Source of the DNA: Trametopsis cervina
Taxonomy: Eukaryota; Basidiomycota; Agaricomycetes; Polyporales; Irpicaceae
Assembly: GCA_022385755.1 (NCBI GenBank)
Contig: MU278381.1
Span: forward strand, 62,001 to 126,000
Direction: 5' to 3'
Length of the DNA stretch: 64,000 bases
Shown here in pieces: positions 1 to 10,854 of this stretch. The translations under genes and the position numbers were made by a program. Each line of letters opens with the position of its first letter. The stretch's first letter is position 1. The notes under the pieces were generated by a model. The model was given only the letters and a program-made list of their open reading frames with translations, ran no database searches and was not told where the DNA came from.

Positions 1-1431
1 CTGCAGGCACGGCTCAGGTGCATTGATCCCGTAGATGAGATTCAAGTCCGGCAGCCCGATGGACGCGTTATGCGGTGACGCGTCACCCCACGCGTGCCCG
101 TCCCCGTGCGCCGGGATGGTTTGTTGGAGGGACGGAAGATCGAGGTTGATGAAGGAGGAGATCTCGCCCTGTGCGTTTCGTGTGCGTCAGTGGTTGCTGG
201 GGCGAGAATGGGAAGTGAGGAGGTAAGAGAGCATGCGACGTACGACCATCCAGAGGAGCGCGAGGTCCGAGGGTGCGCGGGTGGGATACTCACCGCCGAC
301 GTCCGAATGTGCGCCAGGGAACCAAATCTGATAACGCACGCGCACGCACATCAATGTGCACCCCGTACACGGGCCCGGCCAGCAAACGCACCTGCTTAAA
401 AACCTGCGTCTCCCCATTATGCGTGACCGCGAGGCCCTCGTCAGGGACCATCCAGAGCGTTGGCGGCGATATCTCGCCGTTCTCCTGGAATGAGAACCCA
501 TGCAGCGCGCAGTCGATGCACGCGGGCAAGTTGGCGTCCTTGATGCTCAGCAGGTCATTCCCGCCCGGCGCGATGACAGCACCGCCTGTGTACCAGATAC
601 CCCACGGGGAGGTGTCGGGCAGAATGTACAGGTCTGCGCCCTTCATGAGGGCCTTCCAGACGTGGAAAAAGTGGCCGAGTGAGGTATGCTGAAGGAGCCC
701 GACTTTTTCCTGTCATGCGGATAGCTTGGTGAGCGCATACCCACGTACGGGTGTTACATGCTAGGTACGTACGAGACCAGCGACCTTGCGCACGATGTAT
801 GCGCCTCTGTGAAGGGATCACATATGAACTACAGTGCATGCACCAAGACGGCGCAGACACAAACCGGGTGAAGCTGAGGTTGCATATAGTGAGTCAGAAC
901 CCCGTGTACGGGCATGAAATGGGATGGGTGAGACGGACCCAAAGAGACAGATCTCGTCGCCCTCGTCGTAGTTCTGTGCGATGAACGCATAGCAATCTCT
1001 GTCGGCGGAGGAGCAGATTTCGCTGCTTACGGCGCGCTGGTAAAACACGAGCTGAAGGCGGCCGTCCCTGCAGCGGCGACGCGCGATGCCGTCAGCGAGG
1101 TTATGGGATAGAAAAAAAGCAGGATGTACTGGGATCTGGGCATGATGGCCCGCGCTGCGACAAGGAAACGGTTAACAGGTGAGTGCCATAGGGAGGCGAA
1201 CGGGCGCACATAGCTTGAGGGCGTTCGTCGCATACCGTGCGGGGGACGCTGCGTCAATAGGCACTGCAACACGAGGCATTGTTGTCAGCACTGAGCCGTC
1301 CACAACACTCGCGCCTGCGTATGCATCATACCTTGGGCGGCGACGTTGGGCATGCTGGCGATGATGTCGTCTTGTCCTGCGCCGTCGCAGAATAGCAGGA
1401 GGATTTTGTTCCTGTTTCCTGCGCTCGTCAT
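1..1431 (-). CDS. DUF2235 (Tle1-like) alpha/beta hydrolase, 3' end cut by window edge
   Basis: Predicted serine-type hydrolase of the DUF2235 family, which includes the catalytic domain of bacterial Tle1 phospholipases; the substrate in fungi is unknown. The protein starts MTSAGNRNKILLLFCDGAGQ, matching the family's N-terminal strand and CDG motif. After splicing it reads ATNALKLSRAIMPRSQ, then DGRLQLVFYQRAV, then GDEICLFGFTRGAYIVRKV, the nucleophile elbow. Later come HGFSFQENGEISPPTLW and QIWFPGAHSDVGGEYP, the two other conserved blocks. I placed exon 1 at 1431-1332, exon 2 from 1263, an exon ending at 939, a 9-nt microexon at 865-873 and the next exon from 806. The usual GFSRGA motif is GFTRGA here, so Thr replaces the expected nucleophilic Ser. 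Reading stays open to position 1, so the C-terminus is missing from the window. Family assignment is firm; activity is uncertain. Confidence 0.85.
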
Positions 1432-1507
1432 GTTGAGTCAGTCGCCGGTTGGGTCGGCTGGGTTGGGGTCGAGGGGTTGGGGTCGAGAGGTCTACGACGG
1501 AGGCCCC

Positions 1508-1514
1508 TTATATA
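1508..1514 (-). promoter_or_regulatory. TATA-like element of the DUF2235 gene
   Basis: Read on the minus strand this is TATATAA, about 80 nt upstream of the predicted start codon at 1431. Position and sequence fit a core promoter; there is no other support. Confidence 0.4.
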
Positions 1515-3921
1515 TTCTTCAGCCATCGATACATGACGTCTTGGAGTCCGATCCAATGCGCGGAGGGGAACATCGAAGCGGCGGCCCTTCCATGCTGCTT
1601 GTCTACCAGAAGTGGCCCGCACGCGACGTCTCTAAAGGTCACGTGCGAGCAATATTCACCGTGTACGAACAAACTCGGCGACTGGCATTCTGCATACCAC
1701 CATCGTCTGCTTTCTTTACAGTCTCCGCTGTCCAAGTGATTACCTACCCCTGGAGGGCATGTATTGCAACATGAAGGCGAACCTCACTGAAGCGCAGTGA
1801 GAAGTCCTGGTAGCGACATCTTCCGAGCCCGGCCACTTTGAATCGCGCCCACACACTCCTACGGACGTTGTTTCGCCTCGTTCGAACATCCACTCGCGTG
1901 AACCTCTCTTTCTATACAGCTCAAACGAGTTGAGGCTGATATGGGCTCGGTTGGTGGAGAATCTACCTCCCTCTGCGTTGGTGGCTGCGGTTGCTGGTTT
2001 CCGGATACTCATCCATCCATGTCCTCCGCTGATGCCAGGAGTCGAGAAACATGTTGCCGACTCTTCAAGAGTTATGTACTGTCGTCTCATTTTTATGTGC
2101 AGACATCAGGGCTATTGGATGGTTTCTTGGAAGTATTAAGGTGCGTCTGCTAGGCCAAGCGCACTGAACGATAAAGCTGATGCTTCATTCTTATATAGAT
2201 TGCCTGTCATGTAGTATATGTGGCATTATTACCTCAACAATGCGTAGCATTCATGCCATTAGAATCCGGTCAAGTTGATGACTTGCGGTTAGGGAAAGCC
2301 TGCCTCCGCTAGTTAAGGTGGCACAGGCGCGGCCTTCCCGTACAGATCGGTACGCTACAATGTCTCGTGTCAATTAACAGACACCCACTACGAGCCCAAC
2401 ATATAACGACTCGAAGAAGTCGTCGTGCGAGCGAGTGCTCCGCCGATTGTCGTTGTACGATGGGACGAGATCCAACGTTCTTGCGGGAAACCACCGATCA
2501 GGCGGCTCAAGAAAGAGAATTCAATTCTCCCACCTGTTGGGCAGAGTGACTCTCCCGCCATATCACTATGGTGGGACGTTCTCGGCTACAAGTGCTAACG
2601 CTCCCTGCGGCAAGCCTGCACAATGTCTGGGGAGCTTCACTGCCCCCTCGCTTACGACCTTATTTCTAATGCAAGCTATGGCTATGAAGGCCTCGCCCGC
2701 AGTCACGTAAGTGTCCGAGATTTCAAGCAACAGATGCTGGTTGCTGATCCTAGGTAGCTAGACGTCTGACCGCTGCCACGCTCTACTCAATCCCATCTTC
2801 ACGACCCGGGATTCGACAAAAGCTTTGCAAGTCCTTTTTCATCAACATGCTACAGCGCAACTGAGACACAGGGTCTTCTGGAAACCTTCCACCGATCTCC
2901 GAAGATTGCACCACCGTGCTCTATCATATTACCATTCCGAATGCTTCGCAAGTGAGTGCGGTCAACGGGATGATCAACGCCGCAAGCTGACGAACCATCC
3001 ATGATCTTGCAATGAATCAAGTCGCAACTTTCGATGTCATTCCGAACTCTATCCAGCAGCTCACCCTCTGGACCTGTCACGTACTTTGCAAGAACATTAG
3101 CCCGTTGCAGACTGTCACAGCATGTTGGACCACCTTGGTAGGCATATTTGTTCAACGGGATCCATTCCCTAGCATCACAATTTGCGCGCTATTGGGCTAA
3201 TGACGCTCCGCAGCTATTACGCTGTTCTTTCTATCTATGCAGCCATTCAATTTCCTCAATCTATGCACTGCCGCATGAGAGCTTCGAGCATTTTGGCTGT
3301 TAGGTGCGTCTCCATCTCCTGATTCTTGGTGATGCTGCACCGCTCACGGATAACCAATTTAGAATTGCTCGCTCCCGAATTTCATGAGCCGTTCCACGAT
3401 CACCCTGCGATACTGCTGCAGTCAGCATTTTCTGATCATTGCTGATATTTATTGCAGTCAGCCCGTCATATGAGGCTCACGGTTGGTGTCCAGGCCTATT
3501 GGTTATCTCCTTGCCTAGAAACCTGGCGAGGAAGCTTCGCAACAGCGGCAGGAAGTACCCCTCAGGGTCTCACTCCTCAGTCAGCATCTTAATCTCGAAG
3601 TTTTAATCTTCAACCATGCGCCCTTATTCGTTAAAATGCTCCTGACATCTCTGTTTTAAGGAGCTCACCACCACGGCCACATGTGATTGTACGTACGGTC
3701 ATCTCAGTTTCCACCTCACACCTTCGTGACAGACAAATTTCAGACAATTGCATGTCTGTGCATGGCGATAGCACTTATATAGGGTGACAGCCTGCTCTCA
3801 AGAGGACTTGTAGTCCTTCAACTTACATAACTCTGCCCGCTCAAAGCCCCTGCCTCCATTTTCATCCCCACTCGCCGCATTCTCTCCTACTCTGCATCTA
3901 ACAAAATATATATCTATCAGA
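1515..3921. other. Region without a recognisable gene
   Basis: About 2.4 kb in which only short open frames occur on both strands. None shows a signal peptide, a domain motif, or intron-linked continuation that I can recognise. The longest, around 1740-2090 and 2850-3155 on the minus strand, look like chance frames. It may hold untranslated regions, non-coding RNA or eroded gene remnants. Confidence 0.5.
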
Positions 3922-5741
3922 ATGCCCCAAGAGCAAGCAACAACCCTGCCGCTCTCAATCCTGCAGCAGATGTGTGTACATGCTGCTTCATCTTCTCCTT
4001 TCTCCACTCACATGCCTGAATTTGAAGACAAACACTTAGTTACATAAGTGGAGCTGCGAACGGTCAGTTTGATCCATCCATATCTGGTTGTTCACTAATA
4101 ACTGCATAGCCCTCTTCATATTTGAATATGGAATCACGTTGGGTCGAGAGATTGATATCATCTGGAGACGACGCTTCTCACTTGGCACGGCACTCTTCAT
4201 ACTCACCCGCTATTCAACCTTAGCACTGAGTACACAACTGTTATGGGGCCTTCTTCCAGTCAGAAGCTTACGAGTATGTGCTACAAACTGTTGTACCAAT
4301 TAATCTCACCGGTGTCTCTGAACCAATGTAGACGTGCGTGCATTTTATTTTTTTCTCTCAAAGAGCAACCCGCTTGTCATCACACTCTCACCATTGCTTC
4401 TGTAGCTGCGCAGAACTGAATATCATCCTACCAACTCTCAATGCTGCCCAGTTCCTTTGCTATGGCGGTGAGCACCAAATGTCCTATGTTTGCTGATGTG
4501 CAATATCAGCTGAACCCATTCCAGTGTTTACTGCTCTTCGTGGTTATAGCCTCTTACAGCGCACTAATCTCAACCTGGTTTTCTCGGTCATAATATGTGT
4601 GCTGAGCCTCATGCCACTGTTGATTGACATCGTAAGAATTTGACTCATCAGAATTTTAGTTACTGCTGTTGATCAAATTTCAGGTCATATTTTCCACTGA
4701 TATTCCTGAATACCTCGCAGATATATCCAGTTGTGCAGCAAGCTATGGAATATCCCCAACACTCAATCTACGGTATGCACTACATAATCCTTGTGTGTTT
4801 AGCCTAATCACCCCTTTTCTACTAGGTGTACGTACTTTCTGTATGTCATGATTACTGATATCTCATGCACATACAGTGTCACTGACATCACGGATATCTG
4901 CAACTCTTGGTGACATCATTGTGTTAACAATTACATGGCACAAAACTATGAGTAATTACAGAGCTGGACGTAAACATAACTTGAATGTTCCACTTACCAC
5001 ATTGCTGATCAGAGATGGTGAGGACCATCGAAATATCTGTGCATCAATTTACTGAAGTTTGATGCAGGCACAATGTATTTCATGTACGGTTGATGTCTCA
5101 GTCAGCAGACTGACTCAATCCACTTATTAACACACCGGTTATAGTGTTCTGCTGCTAATCAACATTCTAACGATGTTATTCAATAATCTTGTGAGTGTAG
5201 TTTGGCCTGCCCATGAAATTTATAAGCTCATATGCGCTCAGCCGTCTTTGGTCAATCTACAGCTAGAAACTCCATTCCTACAAGGGTAACTTCAATGCTG
5301 CTGTCATATTTTATAGAAAACTGATAAGAATGCTACCACAGTATCCCGCCTATTCTGATCTGCCGGTTTATGATGAACTTGCGTGACATGGAATCGAACT
5401 CTGGGGAAACAGCAGAATATGACGAGCGGACTTGGAGCTCTATGCGCTTTGTAGGGAATATGGGTCAAACATTGCTTGCCCCCGCAGAAGAAGAGGACGG
5501 GGAGGGATGGGACAATATGCCGCCACTGGGTCAGGAAGAGCAAAGGGAAGGCTCCAACGATGCCAGCTCACTCTCTGAGATTGACAATGGAGTTCCGGAC
5601 TTTGAAGTTGGCAGGGAAGATGTGAGTATCTCATACTCTTGCACCTTCTTCTACTCCGTTGTTGATTGATTTCTCCCTTCGCGGCTCTAGACGATGTCTC
5701 AATCCGAGTCTGTAGACGCTGCAGCCGGTGAAGATGTCTGA
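3922..5741 (+). CDS. DUF6533-type multi-pass membrane protein
   Basis: Integral membrane protein of the large basidiomycete family that carries an N-terminal DUF6533 domain; its function is unknown. The proposed start MPQEQATTLPL leads by splicing into YISGAANALFIFEYGITL, then REIDIIWRRRFSLGTALF, the DUF6533 hallmark with a charged REIDIIWRRR loop. Later exons give hydrophobic segments (VFTALRGYSLLQRT; LVFSVIICVLSLMPLLIDI), then ATLGDIIVLTITWHKTMSNY and LNVPLTTLLIRDGTMYFI, all standard for the family. A cytoplasmic tail follows ILICRFMMNLRDMES and is acidic (AEEEDGEGWDN), ending at the stop at 5739-5741. Roughly eight to ten exons are needed, and the junctions near 4270-4410 are not resolved: keeping frame there appears to need a very small exon or an unusual splice. 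Start codon choice is tentative. The family call is confident from several conserved blocks. Confidence 0.8.
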
Positions 5742-7150
5742 GGCATTATAAAAAATTGCCGCATTCCTGTGTAAATTGCTTATTTATGTTGTAGTCCTCA
5801 TATATATGCTGTCAATGACACCCTTACGACGCCTTTTTCATGGACGAGATGCAACACATTAGGCGTTACGGCGGCCTCGCATCTGTCCCTTCCACCAGCT
5901 CCTAGCGAACTGGATCGAGCCAATGAACAAAATAGAGGTAACGGGCCTGACCTCACCAGAAATCCGCACGTCACGGCACCTATGTTAGGCAATATCGTTT
6001 TCTCAGTGACATTCAAGGCGCAGCGATTGCCTCTTTAGACGACAACGCCACGACAACACGGCTGCAGCGCCACAAAGCTGGCGCCAATTCTATGCCATTG
6101 TGCACGTGCTAATTCTTTCAGATGTCCAGCTGGCACTCTCAACCTCGACCCTCAACGTCTACTCACCAACTTTGTCTGACTCAATCCGGATGTTTCTCAT
6201 GAACATGGTTCTTTGTGACCTGACCGTGCATCGCCTCTCATGAAGTTTTTAGTTGCTCATATACGGTCCTGAGGTTGAGCTTCCCAACAATCAACGCGTT
6301 CAATCGTCACCGTATGTATTTTGTCGCAGTCGTCCTGCTAACATCTCTTTCGTATCATGCAGTATCTGAAACTATTGGTGGAATCCACGGCCTTGACGTT
6401 CAGCGCGATACTCATGGCTACCAGAAATACCGCTAGACCCAGCACTACGCTCAAATATTGCCCAGATGCAGTAGCTCATGGCCATTCAGATGACCCACGA
6501 AAGCGTCAAATTAGAACCAAGAAAACGGATAACACAAACGTTGCCCCTGCCGGGCGGCCTGGAGGAGATTCAGCGTCCGTGTCCGGTGTTTGGCACTGGC
6601 CACTCCACCTGAGTGACGCCGTGAGTACGTAGTATTCAATGTCTCACAGTTGCTCTAAAATGCTAACGGGATATTAGATATGATGCGAAGCGGCCTCTTG
6701 ATATCCAAGATTACACATTTGTATGGCGACTCGTGAAGAACTTGTCAGCATGCTTCACCGTGGCCAGAGTGTCCTCAACAGCCTGACAACAGACTAACCG
6801 AAGCGCGATTCATACCATGCTATAGACGGAGCTAGTAGTGACAATGCGGCTGTTTGTGAGTCCTACTTCGCTATATCGTTTGTTATCGCCTGTACTTCCA
6901 AGCAAGATCAAGGTTTACTTACAGGGCGTCCATCTAGTGACCGAAACCATGAGCTCCGCCGCGACAATTGGAGTATCACCCGCGCACGCACAATGTATCA
7001 ACATGTTTTATGAGCGGTGCCCTGCGCATGCATTGCTTGCTCCAAAGGGCCACGCTCGTAGCGTCATATACATACCAACATATATCAGTGGGCTGGAATA
7101 ATACACTTGCATGCAAACAAGAATGGCCGTTCTCTTCGCGTTCTGGCGGA
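5742..7150. other. Intergenic region, no gene recognised
   Basis: About 1.4 kb between the DUF6533 gene and the promoter of the small secreted protein. Short frames at 6357-6632 (+) and 5798-6016 (-) have no recognisable motif, and I could not link them to neighbouring exons. Confidence 0.5.
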
Positions 7151-7157
7151 TATAAAA
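7151..7157 (+). promoter_or_regulatory. TATA box of small secreted protein gene 1
   Basis: TATAAAA lies 77 nt upstream of the start codon at 7234. The paralogous gene near 29 kb has a TATA-like element at nearly the same distance (72 nt), which strengthens the call. Confidence 0.6.
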
Positions 7158-7233
7158 GTCGACTAAAGCTGGTGTGTTGACTGCAGCATACCAGCTATTT
7201 CAGCATCTGCAAACTCGTATCCTCTCAACAACT

Positions 7234-7549
7234 ATGCGATTCTTCACTCTCGCCTCTGCTGTCGCACTCGCTTTTGTGGGCGTTCATTCTTACAACTCTA
7301 TCGGCGAGTCCTCCTGCAACACCCCCGGTACGTTCATGCTATGTGTTCACCATGCACTGTACTGTCATGGACTGACTTTGACGTCTGGCATTATCCGTAG
7401 GAGGCTACGGCTGCTCGCAAGACTCCAACGTCAATGATGGAAACGCCTTCATCTACGAGTGCGAACCCTCCGGCGCGTTCGTATACATAGCTGGATGTCG
7501 CTGCCCGACTTGCTGCAAGGCCACCGTTGGTGGTACTTACTGTACTTAA
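7234..7549 (+). CDS. Small cysteine-rich secreted protein, copy 1
   Basis: Predicted 80-residue secreted protein. Exon 1 (7234-7327) encodes MRFFTLASAVALAFVGVHSY, a signal peptide with cleavage likely after VHS or close by, then NSIGESSCNTPG. Exon 2 (7401-7549) continues GYGCSQDSNVNDGNAFIYEC and ends with the cysteine cluster GCRCPTCCKATVGGTYCT. The mature part has eight cysteines, so four disulphides are possible. The 73-nt intron and both exon lengths (94 and 149 nt) are coherent and the frame closes exactly. A paralogue with identical exon lengths is at 28945-29240 on the other strand. No known domain is recognised. Effector-like or surface-active roles are possible by size and cysteine content only. 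The real start is the ATG at 7234, not the upstream non-ATG codon in the same frame. Confidence 0.85.
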
Positions 7550-8059
7550 GATATCCGTTTCCCTCGGCGATGTGAGTGCACTTTCGTCCATCCTGACGCT
7601 GCATGACTAACGTTATACAAGGTTCAATGTATTTCAGTCTCAATGATGTCGATCCAATCAACTGGAACTTGTATCATACGATTTTATCCCGCGTGTTCGA
7701 GTGAGATCTTGCACGGAATAAGAATGGTCTCTTCCTTGTCATCAATGCCGAGAAGCTGTGATTGCACGTTCCGCTTATTTAGATGTTGAGCTTATGTGAA
7801 AGCGTGCGATGAGCTCCTTCAAATGTGAAATAGGTCCGTGCGAGACCTCTCAAAGCCATATTGCTGCTCTTATCTAAACAGGCATGTTCCACACAATGCT
7901 GCCACTCTAGTCAGAACTGGTACACCTATCGAATCGGGGTTTCTAAAAAGAGGTCGATAACTTCAAATGACCAATAAGCTATCTCCGCGGGCACGATCTA
8001 GGGGATGTTTGACTCTTTACGCGACTTTCCGTAAGCCCAACATCATCCATCCCACGACT
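7550..8059. other. Short intergenic region
   Basis: Spacer between the secreted protein gene and the 3' end of the reductase gene, which are convergent. It should contain both 3' untranslated regions. No gene or repeat is seen. Confidence 0.5.
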
Positions 8060-9834
8060 TCACAGCTTATATTCCCTGGGGAAGAACCCGATTTTCTCCC
8101 AATATGCAACCCACTGCATCACATCCTCCGTGCCCAGCGGCTTCAGCTTCGCAGGACTGAGACTCTCCTGTGCGGCGAATTTCGCCGTCTTCGTAACATC
8201 CAGCTGCGGCACTCCGACTACTTCTGCGTACAGTTCCCCACGCTGGGCGTACTCGGATATAGAGGCGTTCTGACCACCGAAGAACTGAAGCAGTTTGGCT
8301 GCCGGGTTGGCCGCCGAAGCACCTTTGATATGTAGACCTTTGCCCTCGCGGCGACCCTTATCCGCAGGAAGATTGTTCACGCCGCCGTGAGAGATGCTGT
8401 TCGTGGTTGGAGCGATAGCTATGGTCGTTCCAATTTTATCCGCGGTCTGAGTTCGTTGTACGCTTTCCACGAGACGTCTGTACCACGTATCAAAGCTGAC
8501 GGGTTGTAGGTTGTAGCGCTTGCCAAACGGCTCAAAGAGCGTCCTCCAGGGTACCGGGCAGGGATGTGCGATGTGAAGAGGGGAAAGATCGCAAGAGGCA
8601 TTGCGGGCCTCAAGGATCGCGGTGGCAACTTGGTCGGGTCCTATCCACGACACAGCCTGATCAAAATATGATGAATATTGTGGGAGCAAGGGAGAGTGCA
8701 TACTGTAATGACGTACCTCAGGTAGCATCGGTATGCAGCCCAAGTAGATGCTTGAACGGATGAGCGAAGGCGGCCACTCTTGAGGGTTCCATGCGCCGTT
8801 TCGACTCCCCGAGATCTGACCAACGCGTATGGTCATTGCTAGCAGAGCAGTTGTGCGCACGGCCCGAGCAAGGAGCTGCTCTGCTACCCATTTGGCTTCT
8901 CCATATGTGACGCCAACCGAAATCTTAGCATCAACGTACTCTTCCTTGATAGCAGTGGTGTGATCGGCGTCTTGGAGAAGGGTCATCAGCGAGATACGAT
9001 GCCGACGCGGAACACGCTAAACTTACTGAGCAAAACGCTTGAAGAACTGATGAATATAAGGCGCGGAGGTGTATGATGAGGGGAAGCCAGAGCGAGATCA
9101 ACCAAGTGGCGAACGCCCTTGATAGTCGGCTCGAATAATCTGAGTTTCCACGTAAAATTCACAGGCCAAGCTGCAGTGCAAAATGTGTCAGTTTCACAGG
9201 ACCATATCATAGGCAACAAGTACCGTACCGCTGTGGATGATGTGGGTTGTAGAGTCTCTGATCTATCGTATCATAAAAACATTAGCATCATCATCAAGCG
9301 GAGGTAGTATAAATGTCATAATCATACCTCATTGTAGAGCTCCTGCGAAAGGCCAAAGTGGGGCTCACGGAGATCAGCCTCCAGCAGAGAAACTTTGGGG
9401 GAGTTCATAATAGCATCCGCATCGTACCCTCTGTCCAAAAGAATTGCATGCTGTCTGTCGAACAAGGGTTCCCTTCCCTTCCGGTTCACGGCGTACACCC
9501 TCTCAACGCTTGGCATCTCGCATAGCTGAGCCAGTATTGCGGAGGCGAGCCCGCCGGTCGTTCCAGTTAGGAAAATGGTGTCTTTCGCCTGATGCCTCGT
9601 GGAGAGTGCTCCAGGACTTGGTACGTGGGCTTTGAAGCCTTGGCTGTACTTATCGAGCATGGCGTGCATCTCCTGGGCAACACGAGAGCGATATGCGTCC
9701 CTTGCCGTAATCTTGTCGGGGAGAGATACTGTAGCCATATGCGCAGCGAGACAGGAAACGTTTACGAGTTGTGCAGGGATGGGACTAGGATAATTTCTAT
9801 CGTGTCCGAGTGTAAAGTAGTGGTGCGTGGGCAA
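8060..9834 (-). CDS. Truncated NRPS-like thioester reductase (reductase domain, no adenylation domain)
   Basis: Terminal reductase domain of the fungal adenylation-thiolation-reductase family (aminoadipate/aryl acid reductase type), which releases a carrier-bound acyl group as an aldehyde using NADPH. The Rossmann motif is TIFLTGTTGGLASAIL, followed by VYAVNRKGREPLF. Introns separate IRDSTTHIIHSAWPVNF and PRLIFISSSSVLL. The catalytic motif YGEAK in GVTYGEAKWVAEQL fits YxxxK of short-chain dehydrogenases. The C-terminal block GTEDVMQWVAYWEKIGFF is typical of the end of such enzymes. A 60-63 nt in-frame intron lies just after LGCIPMLPE. Upstream I find only a stretch resembling the tail of a carrier domain (LAAHMATVSLPD); the DSL phosphopantetheine motif and the whole adenylation domain are absent, and the 1 kb further upstream shows none. 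It is probably a gene remnant or a stand-alone reductase. The start at 9834 is arbitrary. Confidence 0.75.
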
Positions 9835-10799
9835 GAGAGCTGCGGATTCACATCGCTAGCAACTGGTAGCTTTATAGGTACCTGTTCAGCCGAGCTATTC
9901 TCTTTCATGAACGGAAGATGAGAACATACCATCCTTCCCATAACCACCGAAAATTCCTCGAGATCGTATGTGCCTCGTTTTGGTACCACGAGGGACAACG
10001 CGTGCAGTACGGAACGGTGGCAAACCCCTTAATGTCTTCTTAACCAGATATGAGCAGATCCATGCATGGAAAAAAATGGTGAGTCTTACGTTTGATTATC
10101 GGGGTATTGCATTTCAGCGAGGTAAAAGTGGCGAGTGAGAGCATCCGATCTTTCCAAGTTTCCAACTATCCCAAGTCCGTTTACTCTCCGTCGGACCAAG
10201 ACATTGGGTACAGAAGTCATTATCTTCCTTGAGCTCGCTTAAGTATGCTCGTTGTGGTAACAGATATGCATGACGGAGGTCTGCGGTGAAGGATATCCAT
10301 GAAATGGAGGAGCAGTGGTGTGGCGGTCTTCTCAAGGTTCAGGTTCCTAGTAAGCTTCCTTTTGCTGATGTGTTGCGTGCGTACGTAATCGAGATTATCA
10401 TCAAATGTCTCTTAAATAATGAGCTAAGTCCGGTTTGAAAATTAATTCGTGCAGTCCTCTTTATGACCTACCGAATGCCTTCTTCCTTTCTAGCTGCTCG
10501 CAGAACCTCGCTCATGTCGTCAACATGTAGTCTTACAAGTCGGCTCGGATACGAAATGGACTCGTGAGCCACGGCAGGAGTTTGGCATAGCAGCGGTCAC
10601 GAGCCGCCAATACAGTACCATGTCGCGAAACAGCGAATGTAACATAACAGTAACTCGTTGGTGCACCCACGCTCGAGTTGTCTATTGGCCTCCTAGGCCC
10701 ACAGCTGTATAAGCTTTCTGGCGTAAGTACATCTCATAATCCAATTGACGTGACTACAACGATGAGGTCACTGAGGCTCATGATCACTATTGGCGCATG
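9835..10799. other. Intergenic region upstream of truncated reductase and questin oxidase genes
   Basis: About 1 kb between two divergent genes. A minus-strand frame starting near 9998 (MSLVVPKRGTYDLEEFSVVM) could be an extra N-terminal exon of the reductase gene but has no recognisable carrier or adenylation motif. Nothing else is supported. Confidence 0.4.
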
Positions 10800-10806
10800 T
10801 ATATAT
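10800..10806 (+). promoter_or_regulatory. TATA-like element of questin oxidase-like gene 1
   Basis: TATATAT is 49 nt upstream of the start codon at 10855. A similar TATATAT precedes the second questin oxidase copy at 36238-36244. Confidence 0.4.
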
Positions 10807-10854
10807 GCAGGTCATCTTGGGCTTCACACCCCCCTAAACCATCTCTGACACACC

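Noticed and set aside
8060..8986. Single long minus-strand frame across the reductase C-terminal half
   Set aside because: It includes an in-frame intron (about 60 nt, GTACGT...AG) whose translation has no counterpart in the family; the gene is real but the frame is not all coding.
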